From contig JAKQNP010000062.1 in assembly GCA_029565675.1 (NCBI GenBank), positions 23,244 through 87,243 of the forward strand: a stretch of DNA of 64,000 bases, given 5' to 3'. Source of the stretch: a bacterium. Its GTDB lineage: Bacteria > Zhuqueibacterota > Zhuqueibacteria > Residuimicrobiales > Oceaniaggregativiventaceae. A model generated the notes under the pieces. It was not told the origin of the DNA and searched no databases. It saw only the letters and a list, made by a program, of their open reading frames with translations. Every line of letters begins with the position of its first letter. The first letter of the stretch is position 1. Positions 55,551 to 64,000 of this stretch are shown one piece after another. The position numbers and the translations under genes are program-made.

Positions 55551-55928
55551 GCGAATTTAAATCCTTAAAACTGGACGAATAGAGGTGTCGTATTCGATCG
55601 TTGCGGATTCTGTTGATTTAAAAAGCGATGTTAAGAAAAATTTGCCTTAAATGCAAGAGCAGACTCCTCAACAATGACCGTTCGCAATTGAGATAGGGCG
55701 CCAATCGCTGCATCCATGCAGGCTGAATGGGCTGTTGCCGTACCGAAGGGACTGTAAAAACACCAAGAGCAAATGTTCAGAAAAAGAGTCATGCTGCGAT
55801 TCGGTGCGCAGCACCGGATCAGGGAAAGATTGTTGTATTTTTAAATTATTATGAATAAATTGTTCTTGCAATAAGGTTTCCCATAAATCAAAACAGAACC
55901 AAAAAAAAGATCCAGAAGGGGAGAAAAA
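55551..55928. other. Divergent intergenic region
   Basis: 378 bp between the bifunctional sugar enzyme (minus) and the DUF937 gene (plus). The right half is AT-rich and carries a TCTTGCAATAAGGTTT box at 55864-55879 that nearly repeats one upstream of ffh. No coding frame is credible. Confidence 0.5.
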
Positions 55929-56513
55929 ATGAGCTCTTACATCGATGAATTCATGAAAATGTACGGTTCACAGGCCAGCAAACAGCTCGCCGGGAATTTG
56001 GGCCTCAGCTCCAGCACCGTACAAAAAATGATCCCAGAAATTGCTCCTTTGATCTTGAGCGGCTTGAAAAAGCAGATGCAGGAAAAAGGCGGAGCGCCGC
56101 GGGTAGACCATATCCTCAACAAATATGGCGATCAGAGTGTTTTGAACAACATCGCGCAAGCCATCAGCCAAAAAGCACAGGATACCAGGACCGATTCGAC
56201 CTTGGGCGGTCTGCTCGGCAATCCGGGTTTGCAGGCAGCCAGTCAACTCGCCAAGCAATTCAATATCGATGCCAATACGGCCAGCAAGATCATTCCCATG
56301 TTGGCGCCTTTGTTGCTCGGTTTTCTTACCCAGAAGCGCGACCAGCAAGGACTGGGATCACAGGGCATTGCTGCACTTATCGACCAGGATGGTGATGGTC
56401 AAATTTTAGATGATGTTCTTGGTTATCTGGCCAAAGGGTCAACCCGCACGAGCAGCCCGGCCAAGAGCAATGTGCTCGGTTCATTGCTCGGCAGTTTGCT
56501 GAAACGCAGATAA
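55929..56513 (+). CDS. DUF937 family protein
   Basis: A 194-residue soluble protein of the DUF937 (YidB-like) group: repeats of helices with PEIAPLILSGLKKQM and IIPMLAPLLLGFLTQKR, each followed by a Gly/Leu-rich turn, and the DQDGDGQILDDVLGYL tail. The function is unknown. AGAAGGGGAG precedes the ATG. It is 24 bp upstream of htpX and probably cotranscribed. Confidence 0.88.
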   Translation: MSSYIDEFMKMYGSQASKQLAGNLGLSSSTVQKMIPEIAPLILSGLKKQMQEKGGAPRVDHILNKYGDQSVLNNIAQAISQKAQDTRTDSTLGGLLGNPGLQAASQLAKQFNIDANTASKIIPMLAPLLLGFLTQKRDQQGLGSQGIAALIDQDGDGQILDDVLGYLAKGSTRTSSPAKSNVLGSLLGSLLKRR

Positions 56514-56537
56514 TTTTCAAATGAGTAGGGTGCAACA

Positions 56538-57368
56538 ATGACCAACAATCTGAAAACCTTTGCACTTTTGGCCGGGTTAACCGCACTTTTTGTTTGGATC
56601 GGTGGCGAGTTGGGAGGCACGCAAGGCGCGGTGATCGCCTTTATCCTTGCCGCTGCGATGAATTTCTATGCTTACTGGATGAGCGACAAGTTGGTGCTCA
56701 AGCAATACCGAGCGCAAAAGGTCGAATCAAGTGACCGTCTCTACCAGATCGTCGAAAAATTGGCGGCAAAGAGCGGGTTGCCAATGCCGGCTGTGTACGT
56801 GGTTCCTGAAAAGACCCCGAACGCTTTTGCCACCGGGAGAAATCCGGAGCACGCAGCGGTTGCGGCCACTCAGGGGCTTTTGCAGCTGATGAACGACGAT
56901 GAGCTGGCGGGGGTTATGGCGCATGAATTGGGCCATGTCAAGCATCGCGATATGCTTCTTGGTACGGTCGCCTCTACTTTGGCAGGTGCCATCTCCATGA
57001 TCGCCCAGATCAGCCGTTACAGCAACCGGTCCAGCAACCAGCGCGGCAATCCACTGCTCTTGATTTTTGTCCTTGTGGGTGTGCCGATTGCCGCGATGAT
57101 CATTCGGATGACCATCAGCCGGGTGCGCGAATTCGATGCCGATAAGGAAAGCGCCGATCTCACAGGAATGCCTCTGGCGCTGGCCAACGCTCTGCAAAAG
57201 CTTAAGGCCGGAGTGGCCCAGGTGCCCATGAGCAAAGGCAATCCGGCGCATGCGCACATGTTCATCGTCAATCCGTTTTTAGGCGGTTTGGCAAATTTGA
57301 TGTCGTCGCATCCGCCGGTAGAAGAACGGGTCAAGCGTTTACAAGCCATGGCAGTTCAGGCTGCCTGA
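56538..57368 (+). CDS. htpX: Protease HtpX
   Basis: A 276-residue inner-membrane zinc metalloprotease for quality control of membrane proteins. It has two N-terminal helices (about 5-50), the zinc motif HELGHVKHRD and the downstream Glu ligand in REFDADKESADL. It ends in the conserved LMSSHPPVEERVKRLQAMA. A textbook terminator follows at once. Confidence 0.95.
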   Translation: MTNNLKTFALLAGLTALFVWIGGELGGTQGAVIAFILAAAMNFYAYWMSDKLVLKQYRAQKVESSDRLYQIVEKLAAKSGLPMPAVYVVPEKTPNAFATGRNPEHAAVAATQGLLQLMNDDELAGVMAHELGHVKHRDMLLGTVASTLAGAISMIAQISRYSNRSSNQRGNPLLLIFVLVGVPIAAMIIRMTISRVREFDADKESADLTGMPLALANALQKLKAGVAQVPMSKGNPAHAHMFIVNPFLGGLANLMSSHPPVEERVKRLQAMAVQAA

Positions 57369-57384
57369 GATCGATGTCAACTTG

Positions 57385-57416
57385 CGGGGGCAGTCAAAAG
57401 CTGCCCCCGTTTTTTT
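57385..57416 (+). terminator. Rho-independent terminator of htpX
   Basis: CGGGGGCAG (57385-57393) and CTGCCCCCG (57401-57409) form a perfect 9-bp stem with a 7-base loop, followed directly by seven T residues (57410-57416). Confidence 0.95.
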
Positions 57417-57658
57417 GCGAGGATTCTGCTTTATTTTGCTTTATTTTTAATACTCGCAATTTGAAAGACGGCAATGCTTTTACAAGATCAGATAGGCCGA
57501 CTGATCGACGGGTGAACCAGGGGCAGGTAAAAGATAGAGAAACGGATCTCAAGATTTCTCAGTTCAAAACGCTGCAACAGTTGGCGATTTTACTTGACTT
57601 TAATCTTTGGCGTGGTTAAATATAAGCAAATATGCTGCATTTATTTTTGAGGAATCAG

Positions 57659-58168
57659 ATGCCTGACGATTCATTGAAAAGACAAACCGACTATCTTGAA
57701 AAAACAATGGACCGTTTGATTTTGTGGATTCGTTTGGCCGAAATGCGCATTCCGCCTATCATAGCGATTGATACCACATTGATCGGTTTGCTGGCAACTC
57801 GCTTTGCCTCGGTTGCAGTTTGGACCCTGCCTTTGTTGCTATGCGCAATCCTCACCAGCCTTTTGCTCGGCAGCAGCCTCTTGTTTCTCGCCTTTGCCTC
57901 ATTCCCACGGTTTAACGCAGCAGATGGTCAGGGGACATTGCTCTGGTTTGGCGGTATTGCGGCATTAAAAACAGAGCAATTCATCGAGAGAGTGGCAAAT
58001 ATGAGCAGTGAAGAATATTTTGCCGATTTGCTGCAAATCATCTTTGTCAATTCCAAAATTGCCAAAAAGAAATATTTTTGGATACGTTACGCCTGGATAG
58101 CGATGTTTTGCAGTCTGTTGCCATGGGCTGTAACGGTGTTTTATCTTTTTCAACCCAAGCCAGTTTGA
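57659..58168 (+). CDS. Pycsar-effector-like transmembrane protein (DUF5706/PycTM type)
   Basis: A 169-residue protein with the layout of Pycsar transmembrane effectors: an N-terminal helix with LILWIRLAEMRI, a helical hairpin (about 31-48 and 55-80), a soluble insert with LLWFGGIA (95-101) and SSEEYFADLLQIIFVNSKIAKKKY, and a third helix (about 143-164). In defence systems such proteins are opened by cyclic pyrimidine nucleotides and depolarise the membrane. No cyclase gene is adjacent. ATG 57659 follows GAGGA; an earlier ATG at 57632 lacks a site. Confidence 0.72.
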   Translation: MPDDSLKRQTDYLEKTMDRLILWIRLAEMRIPPIIAIDTTLIGLLATRFASVAVWTLPLLLCAILTSLLLGSSLLFLAFASFPRFNAADGQGTLLWFGGIAALKTEQFIERVANMSSEEYFADLLQIIFVNSKIAKKKYFWIRYAWIAMFCSLLPWAVTVFYLFQPKPV

Positions 58169-58235
58169 GTCGCGAGCGCTGCTGTCAAATATCCTAAAAA
58201 AAATATTCTGGTCGGGGATAGCCCTGATCGGAATT

Positions 58236-59195
58236 TTGTTGATCGGCACCATCGGTTATTGGTCGATCAGCGATCAGCAGGCTTCGCTCTTTGAAGCTCT
58301 GTACATGACCGTGATTACCATAACCACGATCGGCTATGGTGAGATCATCGATCTTTCCCAAAATCCAGCAGGCCGTGTTTTTACCATCGGCTTGGCGTTT
58401 TGCGGCATTGGGTTGCTGACGTACCTGTTGTCCAATTTTACGGCGTTTATCGTCGAAGGTCAATTGCAGGAAACTTTTCTCAAGCGCAAGATGGAAAAAG
58501 CTGCCAAGACTTTACAGGATCATTTTATCATTTGCGGCTGGGGTTTGGTGGGTCAGCATATCAGCGCTGAACTGCGCGCTACCCAACAGGCTTTTGTGAT
58601 CATCGAACTCAACAGCCAGACAATCGATCGCCGCTTTGCCAGGGAAGAGCATGTGGTAGCGCTTGAAGGAGATGCCACCGAAAATGCGGTGCTTGTGCAG
58701 GCGGGAATAACGCGCGCGCACGGTGTGTTTGCGGTTACCGATGACGACAACAACAATCTGGTGATTTCTTTGACCGCCAAACAGCTCAACCCAAGGTTAC
58801 GGATTGTTGCGGCATGCAAGAATTTGAACAACGTCGAAAAAATCAAAAAAGCCGGCGCCGATGCGGTCATTTCGCCGAACTATGTAGGCGCTTTGCGCAT
58901 GGCCTCGGAGATGTTGCGGCCCACGGTTGTCTCTTTTCTCGATATTATGTTGCGCGACAAGGATGAAAACTTGCGAGTTGAGGAAATCGATGTGCCACCG
59001 CATCTGGTAGGATCTCAGATTGCGGATTTTGACTGGTCGCGATTCGGCAAAACTTTGTTGTTGGCGCTGCGAACGGGCGATCGCTGGATCTACAATCCGC
59101 CTCGTGATCAAAAGCTGCAAGCCGATGATCGATTAATCGTTATGACCAATCCCGAGGAACGACATCGGCTGCAGAAGGAATTGCAGACCACATAG
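58236..59195 (+). CDS. Two-helix potassium channel with RCK (TrkA-N/TrkA-C) domain
   Basis: The product has a pore loop with selectivity filter TIGYG (31-35 from TTG 58236), a second helix, an RCK domain with GWGLVG (101-106) and a TrkA-C domain. The first helix of the pore (about SGIALIGILLIGTIGYW) is encoded partly upstream of this TTG. The frame is open back to 58134 but contains no ATG, GTG or TTG before 58236, so the true start is unclear; CTG at 58179 or 58182 would give a complete channel. It is 67 bp from the PycTM-like gene as written, closer if the start is earlier. Confidence 0.85.
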   Translation: MLIGTIGYWSISDQQASLFEALYMTVITITTIGYGEIIDLSQNPAGRVFTIGLAFCGIGLLTYLLSNFTAFIVEGQLQETFLKRKMEKAAKTLQDHFIICGWGLVGQHISAELRATQQAFVIIELNSQTIDRRFAREEHVVALEGDATENAVLVQAGITRAHGVFAVTDDDNNNLVISLTAKQLNPRLRIVAACKNLNNVEKIKKAGADAVISPNYVGALRMASEMLRPTVVSFLDIMLRDKDENLRVEEIDVPPHLVGSQIADFDWSRFGKTLLLALRTGDRWIYNPPRDQKLQADDRLIVMTNPEERHRLQKELQTT

Positions 59196-59383
59196 GGTTT
59201 CTACTGACCGACTTGAGAATAAGACTTTATTTATCGATTCGCGGTTTAACAAGGTGTTCTTCTAGCCCATTCGCTCGTCGAATCCAATCTTGAGATCGTC
59301 AAGTAGATGGGGTGTAATTGGCAAATCGCCGCAACTCATTCGCCAAAAATCAGCTGATCCTTTATAGCGGGAGAAACAGTGTC

Positions 59384-60544
59384 ATGAATACGCTTCGCAG
59401 TGGTGTGGTGCTTTTGTTGTTGCTGATGATCCTGCCGCTCGGCGTGGCCAACGCGCAGTGGCATAAAGCTTATCGGGATGGACTCGAACAACTCGAAGAC
59501 CAGCATTATGCAAAAGCAGCTGAGCTTTTTGAACTTGCCATGAGAGAAAAAAGCAAGGATACGAACAAAATTCGCGCCTTTGGCACCGTGTTTATCGAAT
59601 ATTATCCCAACCGCGAATTGGGCATTTGCCACTACTATCTCGGAGATATGGCAAAAGCACAGCACTATCTGCAACTGTCAAAGAGTCAATCTTTCAGCAC
59701 AAGGGCTGATCACTTTTTGCGGCAAATTCAAAAAGGCGGCAAACCACCGGTGCCCAGCAAAACTTTTGAAGAACCGGAACCCGAACTTGAGCGCAAACCA
59801 AAAGCCGAGCCGATCCCGTTTCCCGAAATTGAGGAACCGGTCGAACCCCGAACGGTGATCATCGGCGAGCGCATGAGTCTGGCGGTCTTGCCGTTTGATT
59901 CCAAAGGCTTTGGCCAGGAAATCGGCAATATGGATGTTCTGGATAAAATGATCACCGGGCTGGTCAACGTCAATCGTTTTAAAGTGGTGGAGCGCGCGCA
60001 ACTGGAAAAGATTTTGGAAGAGCAAAAACTCGGGATGTCGGGTATTCTCGACGCCAGCACTGCCGCCAAGGTGGGGCGCGGGATCGGGGTGGACGCGGTG
60101 ATCGTCGGCAGCGTGACCCGTTCCGGCAACTCGGTCAGCATCGACGCACGGTTGATCGACACCGAAACTGCGGCGATTCTATCGGCCCAGGATGCATTTT
60201 GCAACGGTGTTGATCTGCAAAGCGTTTCACGCATGGTTTATACTCTGGCGGAAAAGATCAAAGGTGATTTTCCTATCGTCAACGGGTATGTGATCAACCT
60301 GGATGCCACCAGACTTACTCTCGACATGGGAAGTCAGGTCGGTATTCGCAAAGGCGTCAAATGCCACATTTATCGCGAAGGTGATTCGATCATTCATCCG
60401 GTAAGCGGCAAGGTCATCGGCAAGAATATCGATGAAATCGCTGAGGTGCAAATAGTCGATGTCTATGAATCCTATTCCATCGCCCGCGTGACCAAAATTA
60501 AAAAAGATCAACCTCGGAATCTCGACCGCGTAATTTCCAAATAA
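59384..60544 (+). CDS. CsgG-like periplasmic protein with TPR region
   Basis: A 386-residue protein with a signal peptide (ending VANAQ), a short TPR-like helical region (about 27-120), a Pro/Glu-rich linker (about 130-165) and a CsgG/LpoB-like domain (MSLAVLPFDSKGF, RFKVVERAQLEKILEEQKLGMSG, VDAVIVGSVTR). A C-terminal beta domain (about 300-386) is of FlgT-like character. CsgG-type proteins build outer-membrane pores or regulate envelope assembly. ATG 59384 follows GGGAGA; earlier starts would disrupt the signal. Confidence 0.85.
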   Translation: MNTLRSGVVLLLLLMILPLGVANAQWHKAYRDGLEQLEDQHYAKAAELFELAMREKSKDTNKIRAFGTVFIEYYPNRELGICHYYLGDMAKAQHYLQLSKSQSFSTRADHFLRQIQKGGKPPVPSKTFEEPEPELERKPKAEPIPFPEIEEPVEPRTVIIGERMSLAVLPFDSKGFGQEIGNMDVLDKMITGLVNVNRFKVVERAQLEKILEEQKLGMSGILDASTAAKVGRGIGVDAVIVGSVTRSGNSVSIDARLIDTETAAILSAQDAFCNGVDLQSVSRMVYTLAEKIKGDFPIVNGYVINLDATRLTLDMGSQVGIRKGVKCHIYREGDSIIHPVSGKVIGKNIDEIAEVQIVDVYESYSIARVTKIKKDQPRNLDRVISK

Positions 60545-60587
60545 TTTTCTCTCTCAGTCGCTTAACCCCTAATGCGGAGGAATAACC

Positions 60588-61202
60588 ATGAAGAAAAGTG
60601 TCATGCTGTTGTTGGTGGTGCTGCTGTTCGCGTTCATTTCCCAGAGTGCGGCACAGTATTCGCGGAAATCGCAGTTCGAAGTTTTTGCTGGTGCCGCAAT
60701 ACCACTGGCGCCGGATGAATTTAAAGATTATTACAAACTGGGTGTCAGCGTGCACGGCCAGTATGTCTTTTTCCCGGCCCCGAACCTGGGCCTCAGCATC
60801 GGTGCCGCTTATGAATCGTTTATTTTCGACGGCGATAAAATCCTCGAAGACTACGAAGCAAGCGACTATGGCATCGAAGTTGAAGGAAGCGCCAGCATAA
60901 TCGAAATTGGCCTTGGCATTCGGCCTTATCTGACACCGCCGGAATCGATGACGCAATTTTTCCTCTTCGCGATGGGGACGTACAATCTGCTCTCTTCAAC
61001 GATCGAAATTACCGCTGATGAGATCGACTATTCTGAAAAGTTTGAAGGCGATGAAGAGAAACCCGGGGTGGCGGTCGGTGCCGGCGTCGAGATGCCCGCA
61101 TCCGATACCATGAATGTGATTCTGCAGGGACTTGTGCGCTTTATTTTTACCGATGAAGAGACCACCTCGTTTGTCGGTGTCACCGCAGGATTGGTTTTTT
61201 AG
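60588..61202 (+). CDS. Outer-membrane beta-barrel protein
   Basis: A 204-residue protein with a signal peptide (MKKSVMLLLVVLLFAFISQSAAQ) and alternating beta strands ending in Phe (TAGLVF), the typical end of an outer-membrane barrel. Eight or so strands fit an OmpW/OmpA-like barrel. It is 43 bp after the CsgG-like gene and followed by a hairpin. Confidence 0.8.
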   Translation: MKKSVMLLLVVLLFAFISQSAAQYSRKSQFEVFAGAAIPLAPDEFKDYYKLGVSVHGQYVFFPAPNLGLSIGAAYESFIFDGDKILEDYEASDYGIEVEGSASIIEIGLGIRPYLTPPESMTQFFLFAMGTYNLLSSTIEITADEIDYSEKFEGDEEKPGVAVGAGVEMPASDTMNVILQGLVRFIFTDEETTSFVGVTAGLVF

Positions 61203-61218
61203 TCAATCGTGCTATTTG

Positions 61219-61260
61219 CCGGCCGCCCCATAGACCAAAACGGGCGGCCGGGATCGTTTT
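61219..61260 (+). terminator. GC-rich hairpin after the barrel gene
   Basis: CCGGCCGCCC (61219-61228) pairs perfectly with GGGCGGCCGG (61242-61251) over a 13-base loop, followed by ATCGTTTT. Likely terminator of the CsgG-like/barrel pair. Confidence 0.7.
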
Positions 61261-61309
61261 AGACCAGAGTTCGAATTTCCATACCATGCTGCAAGCAAAA
61301 GGCAAAAAG

Positions 61310-62710
61310 ATGAAAACGATGCGACTGCAAGGCAGAATCCATGCCAGAGCCATACTCGGCGCGGCAACAGCTGTTGTGATGATGCTGTTTCTATCGATCT
61401 CCGAAGTCGCGGCCAAGGCGCCGGAATGGGTGGAGAAACGGCCGAAAAGTGATGCCTATTATAATGGCATTGGTATTCAGAGCAAATCGGCAGATATCGA
61501 CTATCGCCAGGCGGCCCGCGATCTGGCGTTGAACGATTTGGCTTCGGAAATTACCGTCAATATTTCCGGTGAGACGATCCGCAATGTGGCGGAAAAAGCC
61601 GGTTTGATCGAGGAGGATTATCGAAGCCTGGTCCGTTCAACCACCCAGGCAGAATTGACTGACTACAAGCTTGTTGACACCTGGGAAAACAAAGAAGCCT
61701 ATTTTGTCTATTTTCAGCTGTCCAAAGCGCTCTATCGCGCTCAACAACAAGCCAAAATCGAAGCGGCAGTCGATTTGGCTCTCGATCTCTTTAGCAAGAG
61801 CGTGGAGCATGAGAACCAGGGACAAATCGAAAAGGCAATCCTTTACGCCATTCAAGCCCTTTATCCGATCGAAAAGTACCTTGCTGAGCCATTGGAGGTC
61901 GAATTCCAGGGGCAATCTATCTATCTGTTCAACGAGATCTATGCCTCGTTGCAGCGGTTGTTAAGCGGAATCGAATTCCGCTGCAACGCTCAGGAGATTT
62001 CGGCCACTTTCGGGCGTGGAGTGAGTCGTCCGGTTGGCGTACAGGTCAATTATATCAGCCGCAGCGGTTCGGCTGTGCCGGTAGCCAATCTGCCGGTAGA
62101 ATTCGCTTTTACCCGGGGCAGCGGCGATTTGATCGGTCTGGTGCGCAGCGACCGCACCGGCAGTGCTGAAACCGTCGTCAGCAAGATCACCGCCAGCGAT
62201 AGCCGGCAAGTCTTGCGCGCCCGTCTTAACCTCAGCGCTTTTTTGCACGCCGATGCGTCACCGATCGTGGAAAAGATTGTCAACCGGTTGCCGCTGAACG
62301 ATTGCACACAGATTTTCCAGGTTCGCGGTTTAACCGCTTACGTCAAGTCACGTGAAGTTCATTTTGGTCAACCTCTGCAGGTGTTGAAACTGGAACCGGC
62401 GTTGAAAAACATCCTGACACAAAAGGGCTTTACATGTCTGGATCGTCCCGGGTCAGCCGACCTGCTCATCGATCTGCAGGCCGAATCGCGGCGCGGTGCA
62501 GAAATGTATGGTATGTATTCCTCTTTTGTCGAGTTGACAATTTCCGTGGTCGATGCCCGCACCGGTGAAGAAATTTATAAAAATATTCTCCACGACATCA
62601 AGGGATTGGATCTCAACTACGATAAAGCAGGCCTAAAAGCATTTGAAAATGGTGCCGAGCAAGTTCAAACAGAGCTGGTACCGAAGTTGATGCAGTTTAT
62701 TCAAAAATGA
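61310..62710 (+). CDS. LPP20-like secreted protein with Ig-like insert
   Basis: A 466-residue secreted protein. After the signal (about 1-36), residues about 40-180 match the LPP20 lipoprotein-like domain (PEWVEKRPKSDAYYNGIG, ARDLALNDLASEITV). A Big-1-like Ig region (about 240-330) follows, with VANLPVEFAFTRGSGDLIG and DRTGSAETVVSKI, and then a C-terminal region of unknown type. LPP20 and CsgG domains often occur together in gram-negative envelope clusters. ATG 61310 is preferred over 61286 because it follows AAAGG. Confidence 0.8.
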   Translation: MKTMRLQGRIHARAILGAATAVVMMLFLSISEVAAKAPEWVEKRPKSDAYYNGIGIQSKSADIDYRQAARDLALNDLASEITVNISGETIRNVAEKAGLIEEDYRSLVRSTTQAELTDYKLVDTWENKEAYFVYFQLSKALYRAQQQAKIEAAVDLALDLFSKSVEHENQGQIEKAILYAIQALYPIEKYLAEPLEVEFQGQSIYLFNEIYASLQRLLSGIEFRCNAQEISATFGRGVSRPVGVQVNYISRSGSAVPVANLPVEFAFTRGSGDLIGLVRSDRTGSAETVVSKITASDSRQVLRARLNLSAFLHADASPIVEKIVNRLPLNDCTQIFQVRGLTAYVKSREVHFGQPLQVLKLEPALKNILTQKGFTCLDRPGSADLLIDLQAESRRGAEMYGMYSSFVELTISVVDARTGEEIYKNILHDIKGLDLNYDKAGLKAFENGAEQVQTELVPKLMQFIQK

Positions 62711-62753
62711 GCCTGCCGCTGAGGGATAAAAAGGTGTTGCACAGGGATGTTCG

Positions 62754-64000
62754 ATGACCGGCAGAGTTCGTTCGATGCTAATTCTCGCGGTGTTCTGTTC
62801 TTTGCTGATGATCGCTCTGTATCTCGGTGGCCTGTTCGAGGGGATTGAGCACAAGAGCCTGGATTGGCGTTTTAGGTTGACTGCCAATCCAGCGGATGCG
62901 GACTCGGCTGTGGTGCTGGTCGCCATCGATGAACAAAGCTTGCAAGCTTTTAAGCAAAACGGCATCGTGTGGAAATGGCCGCGAGATCTCTATGCGATTT
63001 TGCTGCGGTATCTGCAGCGCGGCGGTGCCCGGGTGGTTGTATTCGATATTCTCTTTTCCGATGCGGATATCGACCGTTTGAGTTCAGATGCGGAACAAAC
63101 CGACGGTGCTTTTGCCTCCGCCCAACAATCAGCCGGGAATGTCGCGCTGGCCGCGCATTTGCGCGCTGAGGAAAATTTTCTTGCGTCCGACAATGAGCTG
63201 GTTTTCGATGCTTTTGCGCAGAAGCAGTTTGCTCCATCGCATGCTGCCGCGTTCTTTGAAAACTATGACTTTGCGATTCTGCCGTTGCCCCTCTTCCAGA
63301 GCAGTGCGGCTGCAATAGGTGCCGCCAACTATCGCGACGATCCGCACGACGGCATTTGTCGGCGGCTCGATCTTTTTTTTACTTACAAAGGTCAATTGTT
63401 TCCGCATCTGGGTACGGCTGCCTTTATATTGGACCAAGGCGTGCAGAACATACGGATTGAGCCTGGAAAACGCGTGCTTTTCGACCAACTGGCCGTACCG
63501 CTCGGCCGCGACAATCGCTATCTGATCAAATGGTACGGCAAAGGCGGAGTCGATGGCCCTTTTCGCTATTACTCGATCGGTCCTTTGATCACTTCTGCCA
63601 TTGCAGAAGAACAAGGTTCTCTGCCGATTGTGCCGAGCAACCTCTTTCGCGACAAAGTGGTGATCGTTGGCGCCAATGCAACCGGATTGTTCGATTTTCA
63701 CAACACCCCGTTTACCCAGGAAGAACCCTATCCGGCCATGGAGATCTATGCCACGCAGATCAGCAACCTGCGGCAGGGAGATTTTCTCCACCGCATCGGG
63801 CGCTTGTGGATCGTCGTGGCGATCGGCCTGCTCTCTTCACTGATCTGCAGCGCTTTTTTTTATATTCCTCAGGTCAGCCGGGTGGTCTTGCTGGCCATCG
63901 GACTGGCTGTCGGGTGGATGGTTCTCGCGTTTTTTCTTTTTTCCGCTGCCAATCTTTGGATCGATTGGGTTGCTCCAGAGAGCAGCATCATTTTTTCCTT
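62754..64000 (+). CDS. CHASE2-domain transmembrane sensor (partial, C-terminus outside window)
   Basis: The open frame starts at ATG 62754 after AGGGA and runs off the right edge after 415 codons. An N-terminal helix is followed by an extracellular CHASE2 domain (SVVLVAIDEQSL-like pattern: VVLVAIDEQSLQAF, WPRDLYAILLRYL, VVVFDILFSDAD, and later VVIVGANATGLFDFHNTPF...PAMEIYATQISNL). At least two membrane helices come after it. CHASE2 sensors usually continue into an adenylate/guanylate cyclase, kinase or GGDEF domain; which one is here cannot be seen. Confidence 0.9.
   Translation, partial: MTGRVRSMLILAVFCSLLMIALYLGGLFEGIEHKSLDWRFRLTANPADADSAVVLVAIDEQSLQAFKQNGIVWKWPRDLYAILLRYLQRGGARVVVFDILFSDADIDRLSSDAEQTDGAFASAQQSAGNVALAAHLRAEENFLASDNELVFDAFAQKQFAPSHAAAFFENYDFAILPLPLFQSSAAAIGAANYRDDPHDGICRRLDLFFTYKGQLFPHLGTAAFILDQGVQNIRIEPGKRVLFDQLAVPLGRDNRYLIKWYGKGGVDGPFRYYSIGPLITSAIAEEQGSLPIVPSNLFRDKVVIVGANATGLFDFHNTPFTQEEPYPAMEIYATQISNLRQGDFLHRIGRLWIVVAIGLLSSLICSAFFYIPQVSRVVLLAIGLAVGWMVLAFFLFSAANLWIDWVAPESSIIFS

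Noticed and set aside
57659..59195. A complete Pycsar anti-phage system
   Set aside because: Only an effector-like protein is seen; there is no adjacent pyrimidine cyclase gene, so a full system cannot be claimed.

Overview
This window looks like a chromosomal segment of a bacterium from the Fibrobacterota-Chlorobiota-Bacteroidota (FCB) superphylum or a neighbour such as candidate division KSB1 or Calditrichota. The clues are a PorX-type regulator (response-regulator domain plus PglZ domain), two large secreted proteins ending in the type IX secretion 'NYPNPFNP...' C-terminal domain, VCBS/Big-1 architectures and many lipoproteins. This placement is inferred from gene content, not from a marker-gene tree. 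About 50 protein genes are supported. I see no rRNA, tRNA, CRISPR array, insertion sequence or prophage.

Layout. 1-8719 (minus strand): one tightly packed run transcribed from porX through tsaE, tsaB, rimI, accD, surE, guaA and a TPR/periplasmic-binding-fold protein to a phasin-like gene cut by the window edge. 9092-11894 (plus): a eukaryote-type DNA topoisomerase IB with all five catalytic residues, then a neutral zinc metallopeptidase. 12658-21237: a carbohydrate cluster (GxGYxYP protein, lipoprotein, sugar-binding lipoprotein, two ABC permeases, BNR-4 propeller protein) ending in an overlapping monofunctional transglycosylase. 21362-24799: nitroreductase, ubiquitin-like/Mut7-C protein, AgmX/PglI (TonB-like) protein. 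24875-29647: HypE-like protein and the classic ffh-rpsP-rimM-trmD-rplS set, closed by a strong terminator. 29955-37160: zinc-ribbon protein, orphan capC, PadR regulator, Mrp-NifX fusion, TlpA-like lipoprotein, MFS-HEAT fusion. 37425-46969: two type IX-type secreted proteins and a transglutaminase-like protein; then nanE. 48315-55550 (minus): a sugar nucleotidyltransferase-galactokinase fusion, a hybrid histidine kinase, an NtrC-type regulator and a MinD-like protein lacking its P-loop lysines. 55929-59195 (plus): DUF937 protein, HtpX, a Pycsar-effector-like membrane protein and a two-helix potassium channel with an RCK domain. 59384-64000: CsgG-like protein, outer-membrane barrel, LPP20-like protein and a CHASE2 sensor running off the end.

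How it fits together. PorX would control type IX secretion, and the FlgD-like C-terminal domains at 37-45 kb mark likely cargo. The carbohydrate cluster couples surface glycan processing to ABC import, but its ATPase must be elsewhere. nanE and the nucleotidyltransferase-kinase fusion add amino-sugar or galactose salvage. The last cluster resembles envelope sensing and assembly modules. The observations most worth following are the eukaryote-type topoisomerase IB, the PycTM-like protein beside an ion channel (with an unusual start-codon problem), and the bifunctional sugar kinase/nucleotidyltransferase.
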